A DNA stretch of 64,000 bases from Iodobacter violaceini (GCF_011601265.1 NZ_JAAOLX010000003.1:62001-126000), one strand, 5' to 3'; positions 9,582 to 19,426 are shown, numbered from the stretch's first letter. The notes: generated from the letters alone by a model not told the origin. Translations and numbers: made by a program.

Positions 9582-10908
9582 CAATAAACTCCGGGATAAC
9601 ATTTTCCACAACATCTAAAGCAGCCAGTGTGCCTGATAATAAATGCGCAGCCTCTGCATCCGTCAGACAATAGGGCGGCATAAAATAAACGGTATTACCA
9701 ATCGGTCTGAGTAAAAGTGACTGCTCCAGGGCCGCAGCAAAGAAAAGCTGAGCAAAGCCGGGCGCGGCATCAGGCACATCAAAAGCCCAGATCATTCCGC
9801 AGCGCCGGTAGTTTTTAACCCTGGGATGAGCCGCCAGCGGGGCAAAAATCGCCTCCCAGTGCTGTGCTTTTTCAGCATTTACAGTAATCACATCATCTTT
9901 TTCAAAAATATCCAGAACCGCCAGAGCCGCTGCACAGGCCAGAGGGTTGCCGGTATAAGAATGCGAATGCAAAAAAGCCCGATGAATATCATCGTGATAA
10001 AAAGCAGCGTAAATTTCATCACGGCTCAGCACCACGGCCAGCGGTAAAAAGCCGCCGGTAATCCCCTTAGAAAGGCATAAAAAATCTGGTTTTATATTTG
10101 CCTGCTTATAAGCAAACATAGACCCTGTTCGGCCAAAACCCACAGCTATCTCATCGCAAATTAAATGCACATGGTATCTGTCACAGAGCGCACGCGCTTT
10201 TTGCAGATAGCTGAAGTCATACATCGCCATCCCGGCTGCGCCCTGCACCAGAGGCTCAATAATCAGCGCGGCAATTTCCTGATGGTGCTGATCCAGCGTA
10301 GCAGCCAAAGCCTGAATCGCCCGCTCCGCCACATCTGCAGCCGTTTCGCCTGCCAGCGCCTGGCGGGCATCAGGATTCATCACGCAGAAGTTTTCTCTCA
10401 CCATTGGGGCGTATGCGCTGCGAAAAATGGGCACATCGGTCACCGATAAAGCCCCTGCTGTTTCGCCGTGGTAACTATTTTCTAAATAAATAAAACGATT
10501 TTTTTCCGCTTGCCCCAAGTTTCGCCAGTAATGCACCGACATTTTCAATGAAACTTCAATTGACGAAGCACCATCGGAGCCATAAAAAGCATGGCCCAAA
10601 CCTGTCAGCGTGGCCAGCCGCTCAGATAACTCCACTACGGGCTGATGTGTAAAGCCCGCCAGCATTACATGCTCCAGGCTATCCATTTGCTGACAAATCG
10701 CCGCTTTAATCCTTGGCTCGCCGTGGCCAAATAAATTGACCCACCAGCTGGAAACCGCGTCCAGATAACGTTTGCCATCTGCATCGTACAGCCACGCACC
10801 CTGTGCACGGGCAACAGGAATCAGCGGAAAACTTTCATGCCGCTTCATTTGCGTACATGGATGCCATACTGCCGCCAAGCTTCGTGCCAGTAAATTAGTG
10901 TTTTTCAT
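9565..10908 (-). CDS. bioA: Adenosylmethionine-8-amino-7-oxononanoate aminotransferase BioA
   Basis: PLP-dependent transfer of the SAM amino group to 7-keto-8-aminopelargonate, giving 7,8-diaminopelargonate in biotin synthesis. The 447 residues show class III aminotransferase marks: WHPCTQMKRHE near the start, DGASSIEVSLKMS near residue 115, LICDEIAVGFGRTGSMF near 250-266 and the PLP lysine in CLSKGITGGFLPLAV near 280-295. No bioB, bioF or bioD is next to it. The gene overlaps the unknown protein downstream by 17 bases. A terminator hairpin for the TonB receptor lies upstream. Confidence 0.95.
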   Translation of the reverse strand: MKNTNLLARSLAAVWHPCTQMKRHESFPLIPVARAQGAWLYDADGKRYLDAVSSWWVNLFGHGEPRIKAAICQQMDSLEHVMLAGFTHQPVVELSERLATLTGLGHAFYGSDGASSIEVSLKMSVHYWRNLGQAEKNRFIYLENSYHGETAGALSVTDVPIFRSAYAPMVRENFCVMNPDARQALAGETAADVAERAIQALAATLDQHHQEIAALIIEPLVQGAAGMAMYDFSYLQKARALCDRYHVHLICDEIAVGFGRTGSMFAYKQANIKPDFLCLSKGITGGFLPLAVVLSRDEIYAAFYHDDIHRAFLHSHSYTGNPLACAAALAVLDIFEKDDVITVNAEKAQHWEAIFAPLAAHPRVKNYRRCGMIWAFDVPDAAPGFAQLFFAAALEQSLLLRPIGNTVYFMPPYCLTDAEAAHLLSGTLAALDVVENVIPEFIDAVVA

Positions 10909-11004
10909 ATTAAAACTTAAAGCTTCGGATAAGCCATTTTAGCCCAGGCAGCTCAATCCCCCAGATAAAAGCACTGGCGGCGATAAAAATAATCTGGAAA
11001 CGGG

Positions 11005-11034
11005 CAATAAAAAAGGCGGGCCAACTGGCCCGCC
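11005..11034 (-). terminator. Rho-independent terminator downstream of the TonB-dependent receptor
   Basis: GGCGGGCC (11015-11022) and GGCCCGCC (11027-11034) pair perfectly around a 4-base loop; on the minus strand TTTTTTATTG follows. It is about 140 bases past the receptor stop and before bioA. Confidence 0.85.
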
Positions 11035-11169
11035 CCGATGAAATCATCCAGTTTAAGATGACGCCGGTAATCAATTCAAAAATAAAAAATCAGCTAAAAC
11101 CATCTTCCATGTCAATGATCCGGCATCACTTTGCATCCTTGAATTGCTGCAGAAATGCGGTTAAGAAAA

Positions 11170-13458
11170 TCAGAATGATTTAGAAATACTGAGCTTGTAA
11201 TTGCGCCCCACCCCGGTTACGCCTTCGCTGAGGTAAGGCTGGTAATCACGGTTAAACAGATTATCAATCGTCAGCCTTGCTTCTAAGCCATTTAAGCCAT
11301 CGCCCCGCCCTATCCAGCTGGCAAACAGCGTATGCAAGCCATAGCCTTTGGATGGCGGCAGGCGATACACATTACCAAGTGGCAGGACTTTATCCTGCTC
11401 GCCTACAAATTTACCCTGCCAGCCTGCGGTAATGCCCTGCTCAGGCAGCTTAAAGCCCAGCCCGGTCATCAGCTTATCCGGTGCCACACTGGATACCGGC
11501 TCATCGCTGCCCCATGGATCGCGCTGACCACCGTTTCTTCTGCCGTATTGCATCGATAAAGAGGCATTGGCAAAGAAATAGCGGGTGTTATAGAAGGTTT
11601 CGATCTCCATCCCTTCGGTTTTATAGCCGCTTAAATTTCGGTAATTAGAGAGAGCGGGCGGTAATTTATCCCGGCCGGCCGGGGTATAGCCCGGCACCAA
11701 TACGCCAAGACGCGGGCCGATATTGTCTGCTACCCGGTTTTGATAGAGGGTAAAGCGCAGCTGTGCGCTGTCGTTATCCGTGAACAAGCCCTGCTGATCC
11801 CACATTGCACCTGCGCGCACGGCGGTAATGCGCTCAACATCAAGGCCACGGCTGGTGCCCGGAGTGGATGAACCTTTATCGGCTGAAACGTAATACTCGC
11901 TGGAATACAGCTCATCTGTCGTCGGGGCGCGCCATGTCTGGCTGATATCAGCAAAGAATGAAGCATGGTTAGTGGCTTTCCAGAACAGACCTAACCTGGG
12001 CGAAAAACCTTCAAATCTGGCTTCGCTGTAATCGTGGCCTGCGGCAGGCAGCGGGCTGTTATAACGGCTGGCACGGTTCGGTACGCCTTCTGCGGTGATG
12101 TGGTCATAGCGTACTGCTGCTGTCAGCGTCACATCGCCATAGCTCACGACATCCTGCAGATAAACGCCCAAGCCTCTTTGCTGGCCGGCAGGCATATAGT
12201 AAGGCTGGAAATAGCCGTAGTTATAACTTGGGTCTTTGATGGCCGTGCTGCTTGGGTAATACATCAGCGTATCGCGCTGATGATCATGCCACTGCGCACC
12301 AACACTCAGCACATGGGCAAATGGGCCATTTGTAAACTGGCTTTCATTGCGTAATTCAGCCAGCTTATCGGTGTAAGTTGCCCAGCTTTCGTTGCCTAAC
12401 GATCCCAAAAATGAGCCCACAGATGCCGAGGCGGAGCGCTGGTCGTGCTGATTGGTTTTAGAGTAGCCGTAGCTTGCCAGCACATTAATCAGCGGATTAT
12501 CGCTTGGGCTAAAGCGCCATTTTGCCGTATAGGTAGTGTCTTCCTGATCCCGGTACAGCACCTTGCGCTTCCATGCTTCATCCAGACCAAATTTTTTAAT
12601 TTCTGCATCGGTAGGCACTGGCGCATCCTCGCCCAGCGCAGCAAAAGGCGCCCATGCACTGCTGCGGCCTTGCATCGCCGATAGCGTGAGTAACTGATCT
12701 TCTGTCAGGCGAATATTGAGTTTTGCAAGGCTGGATGGCGCATCAATGGCAGAAAAACGGAAAGGATCGCCATTGGGTTTACGCAAATCATCGGATTCGC
12801 GCTGGGTAAAATACACCAGCGCATCAAAACGGCCATCTTCAGTGCGGCCATACACCGCCGCCGTTGTATCTTGCTCATGATTATTGGTCTGGTGCGAGTA
12901 CTTGAGCAAAGCGCCCAGATTAGCATCGCCCTGCAAGAGATCTTTCGCGTCTTTGGTCTCAATGGTAATCACCCCGCCAAAGCCACCATTGCCATACATA
13001 GAGGTGTGCGGGCCTTTATTGACTTCAATTTGCTTCACCAGCTCCGGCTCAATAAAAATCGACCCCTGGCGATATTTTTCAAAGCCCTTAGGTGCGCCAT
13101 CCACAATCACTTTGACATCCTGTACCTTGTTAAAGCCCCAGATATTCAAAGTTTGCCCGCTGGGGCGTGATGTGCCGGTTAAATCCACCCCTGGCAGGGT
13201 ATCGAGCAGGGCGGCCACATTGCCAGCCTGCTGGCGTTCAATATCTTCGTGATCTAAATAAGAGCGGCCCACGGTGGCGCTGCCTGTTTTTTCGCCAAAT
13301 ACAGTGATCGCAGGCAAGGTGGATTCAGCAGGCTTTTTTGCTGCGGCTTCGCTTGCTTCCTGGCCCTTGGTCTGGCTGGCAAAAGCAGAGGCGCTAAAGG
13401 CGGCAGCAAGTGCAAGCACCATTGCTGTATTTTGGATTTTCATTTTGCTCAAACTCAT
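11170..13458 (-). CDS. TonB-dependent outer-membrane receptor, probably haem/iron uptake
   Basis: Outer-membrane beta-barrel receptor. A signal peptide is clear (MKIQNTAMVLALAAAFSASA, then FAS-Q). The plug (about residues 50-170) contains LPGVDLTGTSRPSGQTLNIW and VNKGPHTSMYGNGGFGGVIT; the barrel follows and ends in KLSISKSF with the terminal Phe needed for barrel assembly. The plug resembles the haemoglobin/transferrin/lactoferrin receptor class, so haem is the best substrate guess. A Fur box upstream fits iron control. Start options are ATG 13458 or ATG 13443, which begins right at the signal peptide; the TTG at 13479 lies inside a hairpin and is unlikely. No TonB or ABC genes are adjacent. 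Confidence 0.88.
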   Translation of the reverse strand: MSLSKMKIQNTAMVLALAAAFSASAFASQTKGQEASEAAAKKPAESTLPAITVFGEKTGSATVGRSYLDHEDIERQQAGNVAALLDTLPGVDLTGTSRPSGQTLNIWGFNKVQDVKVIVDGAPKGFEKYRQGSIFIEPELVKQIEVNKGPHTSMYGNGGFGGVITIETKDAKDLLQGDANLGALLKYSHQTNNHEQDTTAAVYGRTEDGRFDALVYFTQRESDDLRKPNGDPFRFSAIDAPSSLAKLNIRLTEDQLLTLSAMQGRSSAWAPFAALGEDAPVPTDAEIKKFGLDEAWKRKVLYRDQEDTTYTAKWRFSPSDNPLINVLASYGYSKTNQHDQRSASASVGSFLGSLGNESWATYTDKLAELRNESQFTNGPFAHVLSVGAQWHDHQRDTLMYYPSSTAIKDPSYNYGYFQPYYMPAGQQRGLGVYLQDVVSYGDVTLTAAVRYDHITAEGVPNRASRYNSPLPAAGHDYSEARFEGFSPRLGLFWKATNHASFFADISQTWRAPTTDELYSSEYYVSADKGSSTPGTSRGLDVERITAVRAGAMWDQQGLFTDNDSAQLRFTLYQNRVADNIGPRLGVLVPGYTPAGRDKLPPALSNYRNLSGYKTEGMEIETFYNTRYFFANASLSMQYGRRNGGQRDPWGSDEPVSSVAPDKLMTGLGFKLPEQGITAGWQGKFVGEQDKVLPLGNVYRLPPSKGYGLHTLFASWIGRGDGLNGLEARLTIDNLFNRDYQPYLSEGVTGVGRNYKLSISKSF

Positions 13459-13470
13459 TTTTATAAGCAC

Positions 13471-13502
13471 AAAGGACAAACTGATAACTCAATTTGTCCT
13501 TT
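13471..13502 (-). promoter_or_regulatory. Hairpin in the leader of the TonB-dependent receptor mRNA
   Basis: AAAGGACAAA (13471-13480) and TTTGTCCTTT (13493-13502) are perfect 10-base inverted repeats around 12 bases. It lies between the Fur box and the receptor start, only 12 bases from ATG 13458. It could be an operator or an mRNA structure that affects translation. Confidence 0.55.
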
Positions 13503-13552
13503 ATGTAAGGAAATCGACAGAAGCTGAAATATGTAACTCAGTGTCATTATTA

Positions 13553-13576
13553 TAAATGATAATGATTCCCATTAAA
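13553..13576 (-). promoter_or_regulatory. Fur box upstream of the receptor gene
   Basis: GATAATGATTCCCATTAAA at 13558-13576 matches the 19-bp consensus GATAATGATAATCATTATC at 14 positions by eye. It is about 100 bases upstream of the receptor start, which fits iron repression. Confidence 0.75.
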
Positions 13577-13670
13577 ATAGATTCTTACAAAATATCCTTT
13601 TCGTGCTGAAGGTTTTTGCACCCACAGCATCAGCAAAAATCCACAGTAAAAAAATATCGCATCTTCCCCA

Positions 13671-13700
13671 CTTGAAAAGACCTTGCCTCGCCCATACCAT
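13671..13700 (+). promoter_or_regulatory. Sigma-32 heat-shock promoter of groESL
   Basis: CTTGAAA (13671-13677) and CCCATACCAT (13691-13700) are separated by 13 bases, a good fit to the RpoH consensus. The CIRCE element begins right after it. Confidence 0.8.
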
Positions 13701-13727
13701 CTAGCACTCGTTAGCAGTGAGTGCTAA
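13701..13727 (+). promoter_or_regulatory. CIRCE operator (HrcA binding site)
   Basis: TAGCACTC, nine bases, GAGTGCTAA: 17 of 18 arm positions match the CIRCE consensus TTAGCACTC-N9-GAGTGCTAA. It lies just after the sigma-32 promoter, so groESL appears to be under both HrcA repression and RpoH activation. The hrcA gene is not in this window. Confidence 0.93.
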
Positions 13728-13791
13728 CAGCGTTCTGTAGGCCGTTTGGCCAAGCATTGAATGCCACTTTTTTATCTGGAGAGTGAACACC

Positions 13792-14082
13792 ATGAAAATT
13801 CGTCCTTTGCATGACCGTGTAGTAATCAAACGCGTTGAAGCTGAAGAAAAAACTGCATCTGGCATCGTGTTGCCGGGTAACGCTGCTGAAAAGCCGGATA
13901 TGGGCGAAGTGGTTGCCGTCGGTAACGGTAAGATTTTAGATAACGGCTCTGTACGCCCAATGGCAGTTAAAGCCGGCGACAAGGTTATTTTTGGTAAGTA
14001 CAGCGGCCAAACCGTGAAAGTAGATGGCGACGAACTGCTTGTAATGCGTGAAGAAGACATCATGGGCGTGATCGAAGGCTAA
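13792..14082 (+). CDS. groES: Co-chaperonin GroES
   Basis: Ten-kDa lid of the GroEL folding chamber; 96 residues, the standard length. It begins [16 protein letters not shown] and has the mobile loop at [17 protein letters not shown] (about residues 16-32). The correct start is ATG 13792, with GGAG about nine bases upstream; an in-frame GTG three codons earlier is not the family start. It is followed by groEL after 66 bases in the usual operon, driven by the sigma-32 promoter and CIRCE site. Confidence 0.98.
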   Translation: MKIRPLHDRVVIKRVEAEEKTASGIVLPGNAAEKPDMGEVVAVGNGKILDNGSVRPMAVKAGDKVIFGKYSGQTVKVDGDELLVMREEDIMGVIEG

Positions 14083-14109
14083 GCCTCATCCCCTAATTGC
14101 CGGGGCTGA

Positions 14110-15792
<1,683 letters not shown>

Positions 15793-15838
15793 TTAAGCCT
15801 TAGCCATCGGGCTTTACAGCCAGACGGCTCGCTTAGAC

Positions 15839-15872
15839 AAAAACGCCACTTCTTTGGAAGTGGCGTTTTTTT
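15839..15872. terminator. Bidirectional terminator between groEL and the thioesterase gene
   Basis: AAACGCCACTTC and GAAGTGGCGTTT form a 12-bp stem with a TTTG loop, with A and T runs on either side, so it can serve groEL (plus) and the convergent thioesterase gene (minus). Confidence 0.92.
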
Positions 15873-15881
15873 ATGCCTCAG

Positions 15882-16358
15882 CTATTTCTTAAATGCCATT
15901 TTCTCTGCCAGCATCAGCCGGATATCCCTTCTGGCCTCGGCAGCCACCCAGCGTGCTTCTTCATCCTCGCAAGAAGGCTTAAGCGGCGGTACTACAACAG
16001 ATTTGCCATCATCCCCCATCGCCACCATAGTGAAATAACAACTATTGGTGTGGCGCTCAGTCTGGGTGCGGATATTCTCTGCCACCACCCGAATACCCAC
16101 TTCCATTGAAGTGCGGCCAGTGTAATTAACGCTCGCCAAAAAATGCACCAGCTCCCCCACAAACACCGGCTGCTTAAACGTCACCTGATCTACCGAAAGC
16201 GTCACCGCATAAGCCCCCGCATAGCGGCTGGCACAGGCATAAGCCACCTGATCCAATTCTTTCAGCAAAGCCCCGCCATGCACCTTGCCAGAAAAATTAG
16301 CCATATCCGGCGTCATCAACACCGTCATCATCATTTGGTGCCGGGGCAAATTCAACAT
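15882..16358 (-). CDS. Acyl-CoA thioesterase, hotdog fold (YciA/BACH-type)
   Basis: Predicted hydrolase of acyl-CoA esters. The 158-residue protein has one hotdog domain with the family signature TPDMANFSGKVHGGALLKEL near residues 16-35, where the Asn and the HGG turn mark this acyl-CoA hydrolase group, followed by DQVAYACASRYAG and VTFKQPVFVGELV. No signal peptide. ATG 16358 has AAGGAA about eight bases upstream. It is a single gene convergent with groEL. Exact substrate chain length cannot be read from the sequence. Confidence 0.9.
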   Translation of the reverse strand: MLNLPRHQMMMTVLMTPDMANFSGKVHGGALLKELDQVAYACASRYAGAYAVTLSVDQVTFKQPVFVGELVHFLASVNYTGRTSMEVGIRVVAENIRTQTERHTNSCYFTMVAMGDDGKSVVVPPLKPSCEDEEARWVAAEARRDIRLMLAEKMAFKK

Positions 16359-16777
16359 ATCGCACTTCCTTTGTAAGATTTATTGCAGCATAGCGCGAGG
16401 AAGGAGAATCGCAAATACAGAGAAAGCTGCGGGGAGGGAATACGAGGGATGAGGAGCACTGGGATTGAGATTATTGGATCTACAATATCTGCAGAGATTT
16501 ATCCATCAACCATTAGCGACATCAAAAACACAGCAGCTTTGCGCTCAAACTCGCAGGAATGGATAAATACTTAAATAGTAAGAAAAATGATATTGAATAA
16601 ACATAAAACAATTCTAATATAATTTCATATATATTACACATAACTTATTTACAGCTCATGTACTGCATACATACCGTAATCCTATTGTGATATGTACTAT
16701 CCGGCATACATGATTCCAAACGATTGAAAATAAACAAAAAACTGTAGAAATTGATTTTTTATACACATAAATAAACC
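16359..16777. other. AT-rich non-coding stretch leading into the cassette array
   Basis: About 420 bases without a credible gene; short frames here have no ribosome sites or recognisable products. The sequence turns sharply AT-rich from about 16560. It may carry a promoter reading into the cassettes or a decayed integron platform, but I see no integrase gene and no recognisable attI. Confidence 0.5.
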
Positions 16778-16815
16778 AGATATACACCTGCGTAGGTGTA
16801 TATCTCACGTTAGCC
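16770..16815 (+). other. Degenerate attC-like site at the head of the cassette array
   Basis: GTTAGCC at 16809-16815 is identical to the R' core of the clear attC site at 17651-17717 and is preceded by a perfect 12-bp hairpin (AGATATACACCT / AGGTGTATATCT, 16778-16805, 4-base loop). The opposite core is degraded (AATAAAC at 16770-16776, keeping only AAC). It looks like a short or decayed attC; an attI is possible but less likely because of the hairpin. Confidence 0.5.
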
Positions 16816-16825
16816 ACACACTTCT

Positions 16826-17656
16826 ATGCGCGAACCGAATTTTTCAGAATCCCAACTGCAACAGGCTGTAAATACAGCCTATATACGACACGCTCTCGAA
16901 CAGCACGGGGTATGGGTCTTTGCGAATGTTCCGTCTCTAATTGACGAATTCGATCTTGGATGGGATTCCGCATTCCATTTTCCTTGGTATCCGCATGTTC
17001 CACATCCTGATCATGAAGGCTGCAATTTTTTTATCCAGTACAAACTATCTGGCGAGCTAACAAGCGCAGGGGCGAAAGAATGGCAGCACTGGAACTCTGA
17101 GTATTTTCGATTCAAGATTCCCCATAACACCAAAGACGCAGTTGGGAAATTCGTTGATGATTATCACCAGTGGGATCGCCTAAAAGATCTTGCCAATCAA
17201 AACTACCCTACGTTCTACGCAACAAATGCCACGCTAAGTAAAGATGATTTACGCAGTGCGTCAAAGGCCGGCACCCTCTTGAATAACATTCCTTTGCTAG
17301 ATGTTCGCGGAGTAGCCGAGCTTCATAAGCATGTCACATTCACTTCAAGCTCAACATTCTTTCTGTTGCATAGCGAGAAAGAGGAGTCCTCCAAAGTTAG
17401 CTTCGCCACTGCCATTGAAAAGCTTTCGGAGAGCAAAACTGCATCCCTGAATGCGTCTTCAGAGGCTCTTCTACGTTCGCTCAAGGAAATTGGCGGCAAC
17501 GACGAAGGATGGAACAACGATCTCCTAAAGATTAGCCAAGCGCGCGACAACCAAGCCCCTCGTCGCTTCCAAGCATGGATAACGCAAGCGCTCCTATCGT
17601 CGTTTGTTCGAAAGCACCTCGGAACAGAAATGTTATGGCTACCCAAAAAAGGCTAA
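16826..17656 (+). CDS. Cassette-borne unknown protein (276 aa)
   Basis: I do not recognise this protein. It is rich in Trp and His in the first third (FPWYPHVPHPDHEGC, EWQHWNSEYFRFKIPHN) and looks soluble, without signal peptide or membrane segment. Its start is 11 bases after the GTTAGCC core, and its TAA stop lies inside the GGCTAAC core of the following attC; both are typical of integron cassette genes. Codon use and sequence style differ from the housekeeping genes around it, fitting acquisition as a cassette. The fold might relate to cassette proteins of unknown function; no activity is proposed. Confidence 0.7.
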   Translation: MREPNFSESQLQQAVNTAYIRHALEQHGVWVFANVPSLIDEFDLGWDSAFHFPWYPHVPHPDHEGCNFFIQYKLSGELTSAGAKEWQHWNSEYFRFKIPHNTKDAVGKFVDDYHQWDRLKDLANQNYPTFYATNATLSKDDLRSASKAGTLLNNIPLLDVRGVAELHKHVTFTSSSTFFLLHSEKEESSKVSFATAIEKLSESKTASLNASSEALLRSLKEIGGNDEGWNNDLLKISQARDNQAPRRFQAWITQALLSSFVRKHLGTEMLWLPKKG

Positions 17657-17717
17657 CAATTCATTCCACCGGACCTGCGCAAAAAGCTGCGCAGGCCGGT
17701 GAATTCAGACGTTAGCC
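17651..17717 (+). other. attC recombination site 1 (integron cassette)
   Basis: GGCTAAC (17651-17657) and GTTAGCC (17711-17717) are complementary outer cores. Between them CACCGG-ACCTGCGC faces GCGCAGG-CCGGTG around an AAAAAGCT loop, with the extra-helical base offset usual in attC hairpins. Length 67 bases, within the normal attC range. Confidence 0.9.
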
Positions 17718-17738
17718 ATTTCACTCACGGAGAAATAC

Positions 17739-18059
17739 ATGGCAACCTGCAACTGGCCGCTCGGTAACGGCAGCACTCTCGAATTCACGGTCTTCGACAA
17801 AAACGAAGGCTGGAAAAAAGTCGCTGGCCTATACATTTTTAGCTTCCTTGCAGCAAACGGACGTTGGACTGCGCTATACGTTGGTCAGACAAACGACTTT
17901 TCCGCTCGTCTTCAGTCTCATGAAAGACTGAGCGAGGCTGTCCAACGTGGGGCAACCCACATTCATGCCCTTGTTGTTCCCACACAGCAAAATCGGGACA
18001 CATGGGAGGCAATGCTGATTCAGCATCTTCAGCCGCCAATGAATGAGCAACTTCGGTAG
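17739..18059 (+). CDS. Cassette-borne GIY-YIG domain protein
   Basis: A 106-residue protein that is essentially one GIY-YIG nuclease-like domain: VAGLYIF near residues 29-35, then ALYVGQTNDFSARLQSH near 46-62 (the YVG element and the catalytic Arg region) and WEAMLIQHLQPPMNEQ near 88-103 (the metal-binding Glu and the closing Asn). ATG 17739 has GGAG nine bases upstream. It is the second gene of the array, lying between attC 1 and attC 2. Family knowledge: such domains cut DNA in repair, homing or restriction; the role here is unknown. All key positions appear kept, so it may be active. Confidence 0.8.
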   Translation: MATCNWPLGNGSTLEFTVFDKNEGWKKVAGLYIFSFLAANGRWTALYVGQTNDFSARLQSHERLSEAVQRGATHIHALVVPTQQNRDTWEAMLIQHLQPPMNEQLR

Positions 18060-18075
18060 CAGTGCGAGACTCTAT

Positions 18076-18171
18076 GGCTAACCCTTCGGTCAAGAGGGAC
18101 TGCGAATCGGCAGCTTTTGGTTTCGTCTTAGTCATTTTCGCCGCAGCAGCCCCTTACCTACAACGTTGGGC
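18076..18171 (+). other. attC recombination site 2 (integron cassette)
   Basis: GGCTAAC (18076-18082) and GTTGGGC (18165-18171) form the outer cores. The inner arms TCAAGAGGGACTGC and GCAGCAGCCCCTTA can pair with the mismatches usual for attC, and resemble the arms of Vibrio-type attC sites. Length 96 bases. It closes the GIY-YIG cassette. Confidence 0.85.
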
Positions 18172-18190
18172 GTCTTAAGGAGCCGTGCAA

Positions 18191-18367
18191 ATGCCCGTTG
18201 AGACTATCCCGATTATCGTTACGCCCGACAACGAACCATATCTCGGGCGAAAGTTACTGTTCCACTTCGATCAACTAATTAGCTCCGCTATGGAGCAAAA
18301 CACTGTAACCGCGCCGACGTCACATGCTCGCAAGCTAACAGATCATCAGCCATGTAGGGCGGGTTAA
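18191..18367 (+). CDS. Third cassette gene, probably truncated; unknown protein
   Basis: A 58-residue frame starting at ATG 18191, with GGAG eight bases upstream and 20 bases after the attC 2 core, as expected for a cassette gene. Its N-terminus (MPVETIPIIVTPDNEPYLGR) looks like real protein. The last residues (DHQPCRAG) are read from a TGTAGGGCGGGTT repeat unit, and no attC follows, so the original 3' end was probably lost when the repeat joined here. Not a recognised family. Confidence 0.5.
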   Translation: MPVETIPIIVTPDNEPYLGRKLLFHFDQLISSAMEQNTVTAPTSHARKLTDHQPCRAG

Positions 18368-18384
18368 GTTTATCAACCCGCGCT
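18353..18384. repeat. Interspersed repeat unit (GTAGGGCGGGTT type)
   Basis: GTAGGGCGGGTTAAG and ATCAACCCGC form a short imperfect palindrome. It resembles the unit near 5076 and sits exactly where the third cassette breaks off. Confidence 0.5.
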
Positions 18385-18504
18385 GAAATATTTTCACCAA
18401 ACGACCACCCGATTACTGCCCAGCTTGCTGCCATGCCTGAACGCAAACTACTACTGAAAACGTACCGTCCGCCAGGGCTGGCGATCCTAAAATCCCCCAA
18501 AAAA

Positions 18505-18533
18505 ATGGCGAAACGTTTTAAACGCTTCGCCAT
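18505..18533 (-). terminator. Terminator of the AhpD-like gene
   Basis: ATGGCGAAACG and CGCTTCGCCAT pair with one mismatch around a short AT loop; on the minus strand TTTTTTTGGGG follows. It is 18 bases past the stop. Confidence 0.88.
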
Positions 18534-18550
18534 CCGTGTCAGCATTTCAT

Positions 18551-19096
18551 TTACACCGCGTAAGCCGTTACCACAGGAAAATCAATGGTGGTTTGCGCGG
18601 TGGAGTTGATATAGTTAGTCAGGGTATTGAGTGCAACGTGGCTGATGATTTCAATGATTTCAGCATCGCTAAAGCCAGCTTCTTTCACCGCAGCAACGGC
18701 TTCATTACTTACATGACCACGCAGTTGCGCCACGCTAATAGCAAACTTTACCGCAGCATCGGCTTTGAGGTCATTAGATTTGCCGTGACGATTAGCCTCG
18801 ATTTCGGCGGCATCCAGCTTAGCCAAATTGCTCGCCAAATAAGTATGGGCCGAAAGGCAATAATCGCAGCGGTTAAATTCGGCAATCGCCAAGGCAATTC
18901 GCTCCCCAGTTTTTGCACCCAGTGCGCCCTTGGCCAGCGCGCCACTTAAGCTCAGATACCCCTCTAACGCAGCAGGGCTATTGCCTGCCAAGCGCATTAA
19001 ATTGGGCACAACACCCAGTTGTTTTTTTACTGCATCTAATAGTGGTAAAGAAGAAGCTGGCGATTGCTCGGTGGTCAAAATAGCTAAGCGGGTCAT
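18551..19096 (-). CDS. AhpD/carboxymuconolactone decarboxylase-like protein
   Basis: A 181-residue protein of the alkylhydroperoxidase-like core family. The redox motif is CDYCLSAH (around residues 77-84), the CxxCxxxH pattern used by AhpD for peroxide reduction or proton relay. The preceding PNLMRLAGNSPAALEGYLSL is typical of the uncharacterised peroxidase-related branch. The start ATG 19096 has AAGGAA nine bases upstream; a longer frame to 19186 has no such site. It is a single gene with its own terminator. The likely role is peroxide or thiol redox chemistry; the substrate is unknown. Confidence 0.85.
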   Translation of the reverse strand: MTRLAILTTEQSPASSLPLLDAVKKQLGVVPNLMRLAGNSPAALEGYLSLSGALAKGALGAKTGERIALAIAEFNRCDYCLSAHTYLASNLAKLDAAEIEANRHGKSNDLKADAAVKFAISVAQLRGHVSNEAVAAVKEAGFSDAEIIEIISHVALNTLTNYINSTAQTTIDFPVVTAYAV

Positions 19097-19426
19097 GATT
19101 GAATTCCTTTTTGCAGTTGGGCTGAGAGTTCTCGATTCGCTGCTGCTTGGCGAGTGAGTGCATCTTGCCACCGTACAAAAAATCAATGAATACTCATTAT
19201 TTTGAATATATTATTTCTCTTTTTACAATAATCATTAAATGACTCCGATCACTATCCGCTAAGCCTGCATCGCTACAATTAAAGATTGTGCTGGGGCAAC
19301 TCAGCAGGCTAAAACGAGCTATAGCGCCAGTATTAAAGACCTCAAGCAGCAAAATATGCCATTTAACTGGCAAAATCCCGCATAATTCGCCCTCTGATTT
19401 GCTAAGCCCTCACACCGGATTTTTAC

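Noticed and set aside
16383-16574. 63-codon frame upstream of the cassette array as a possible integrase remnant
   Set aside because: No tyrosine-recombinase motifs and far too short.
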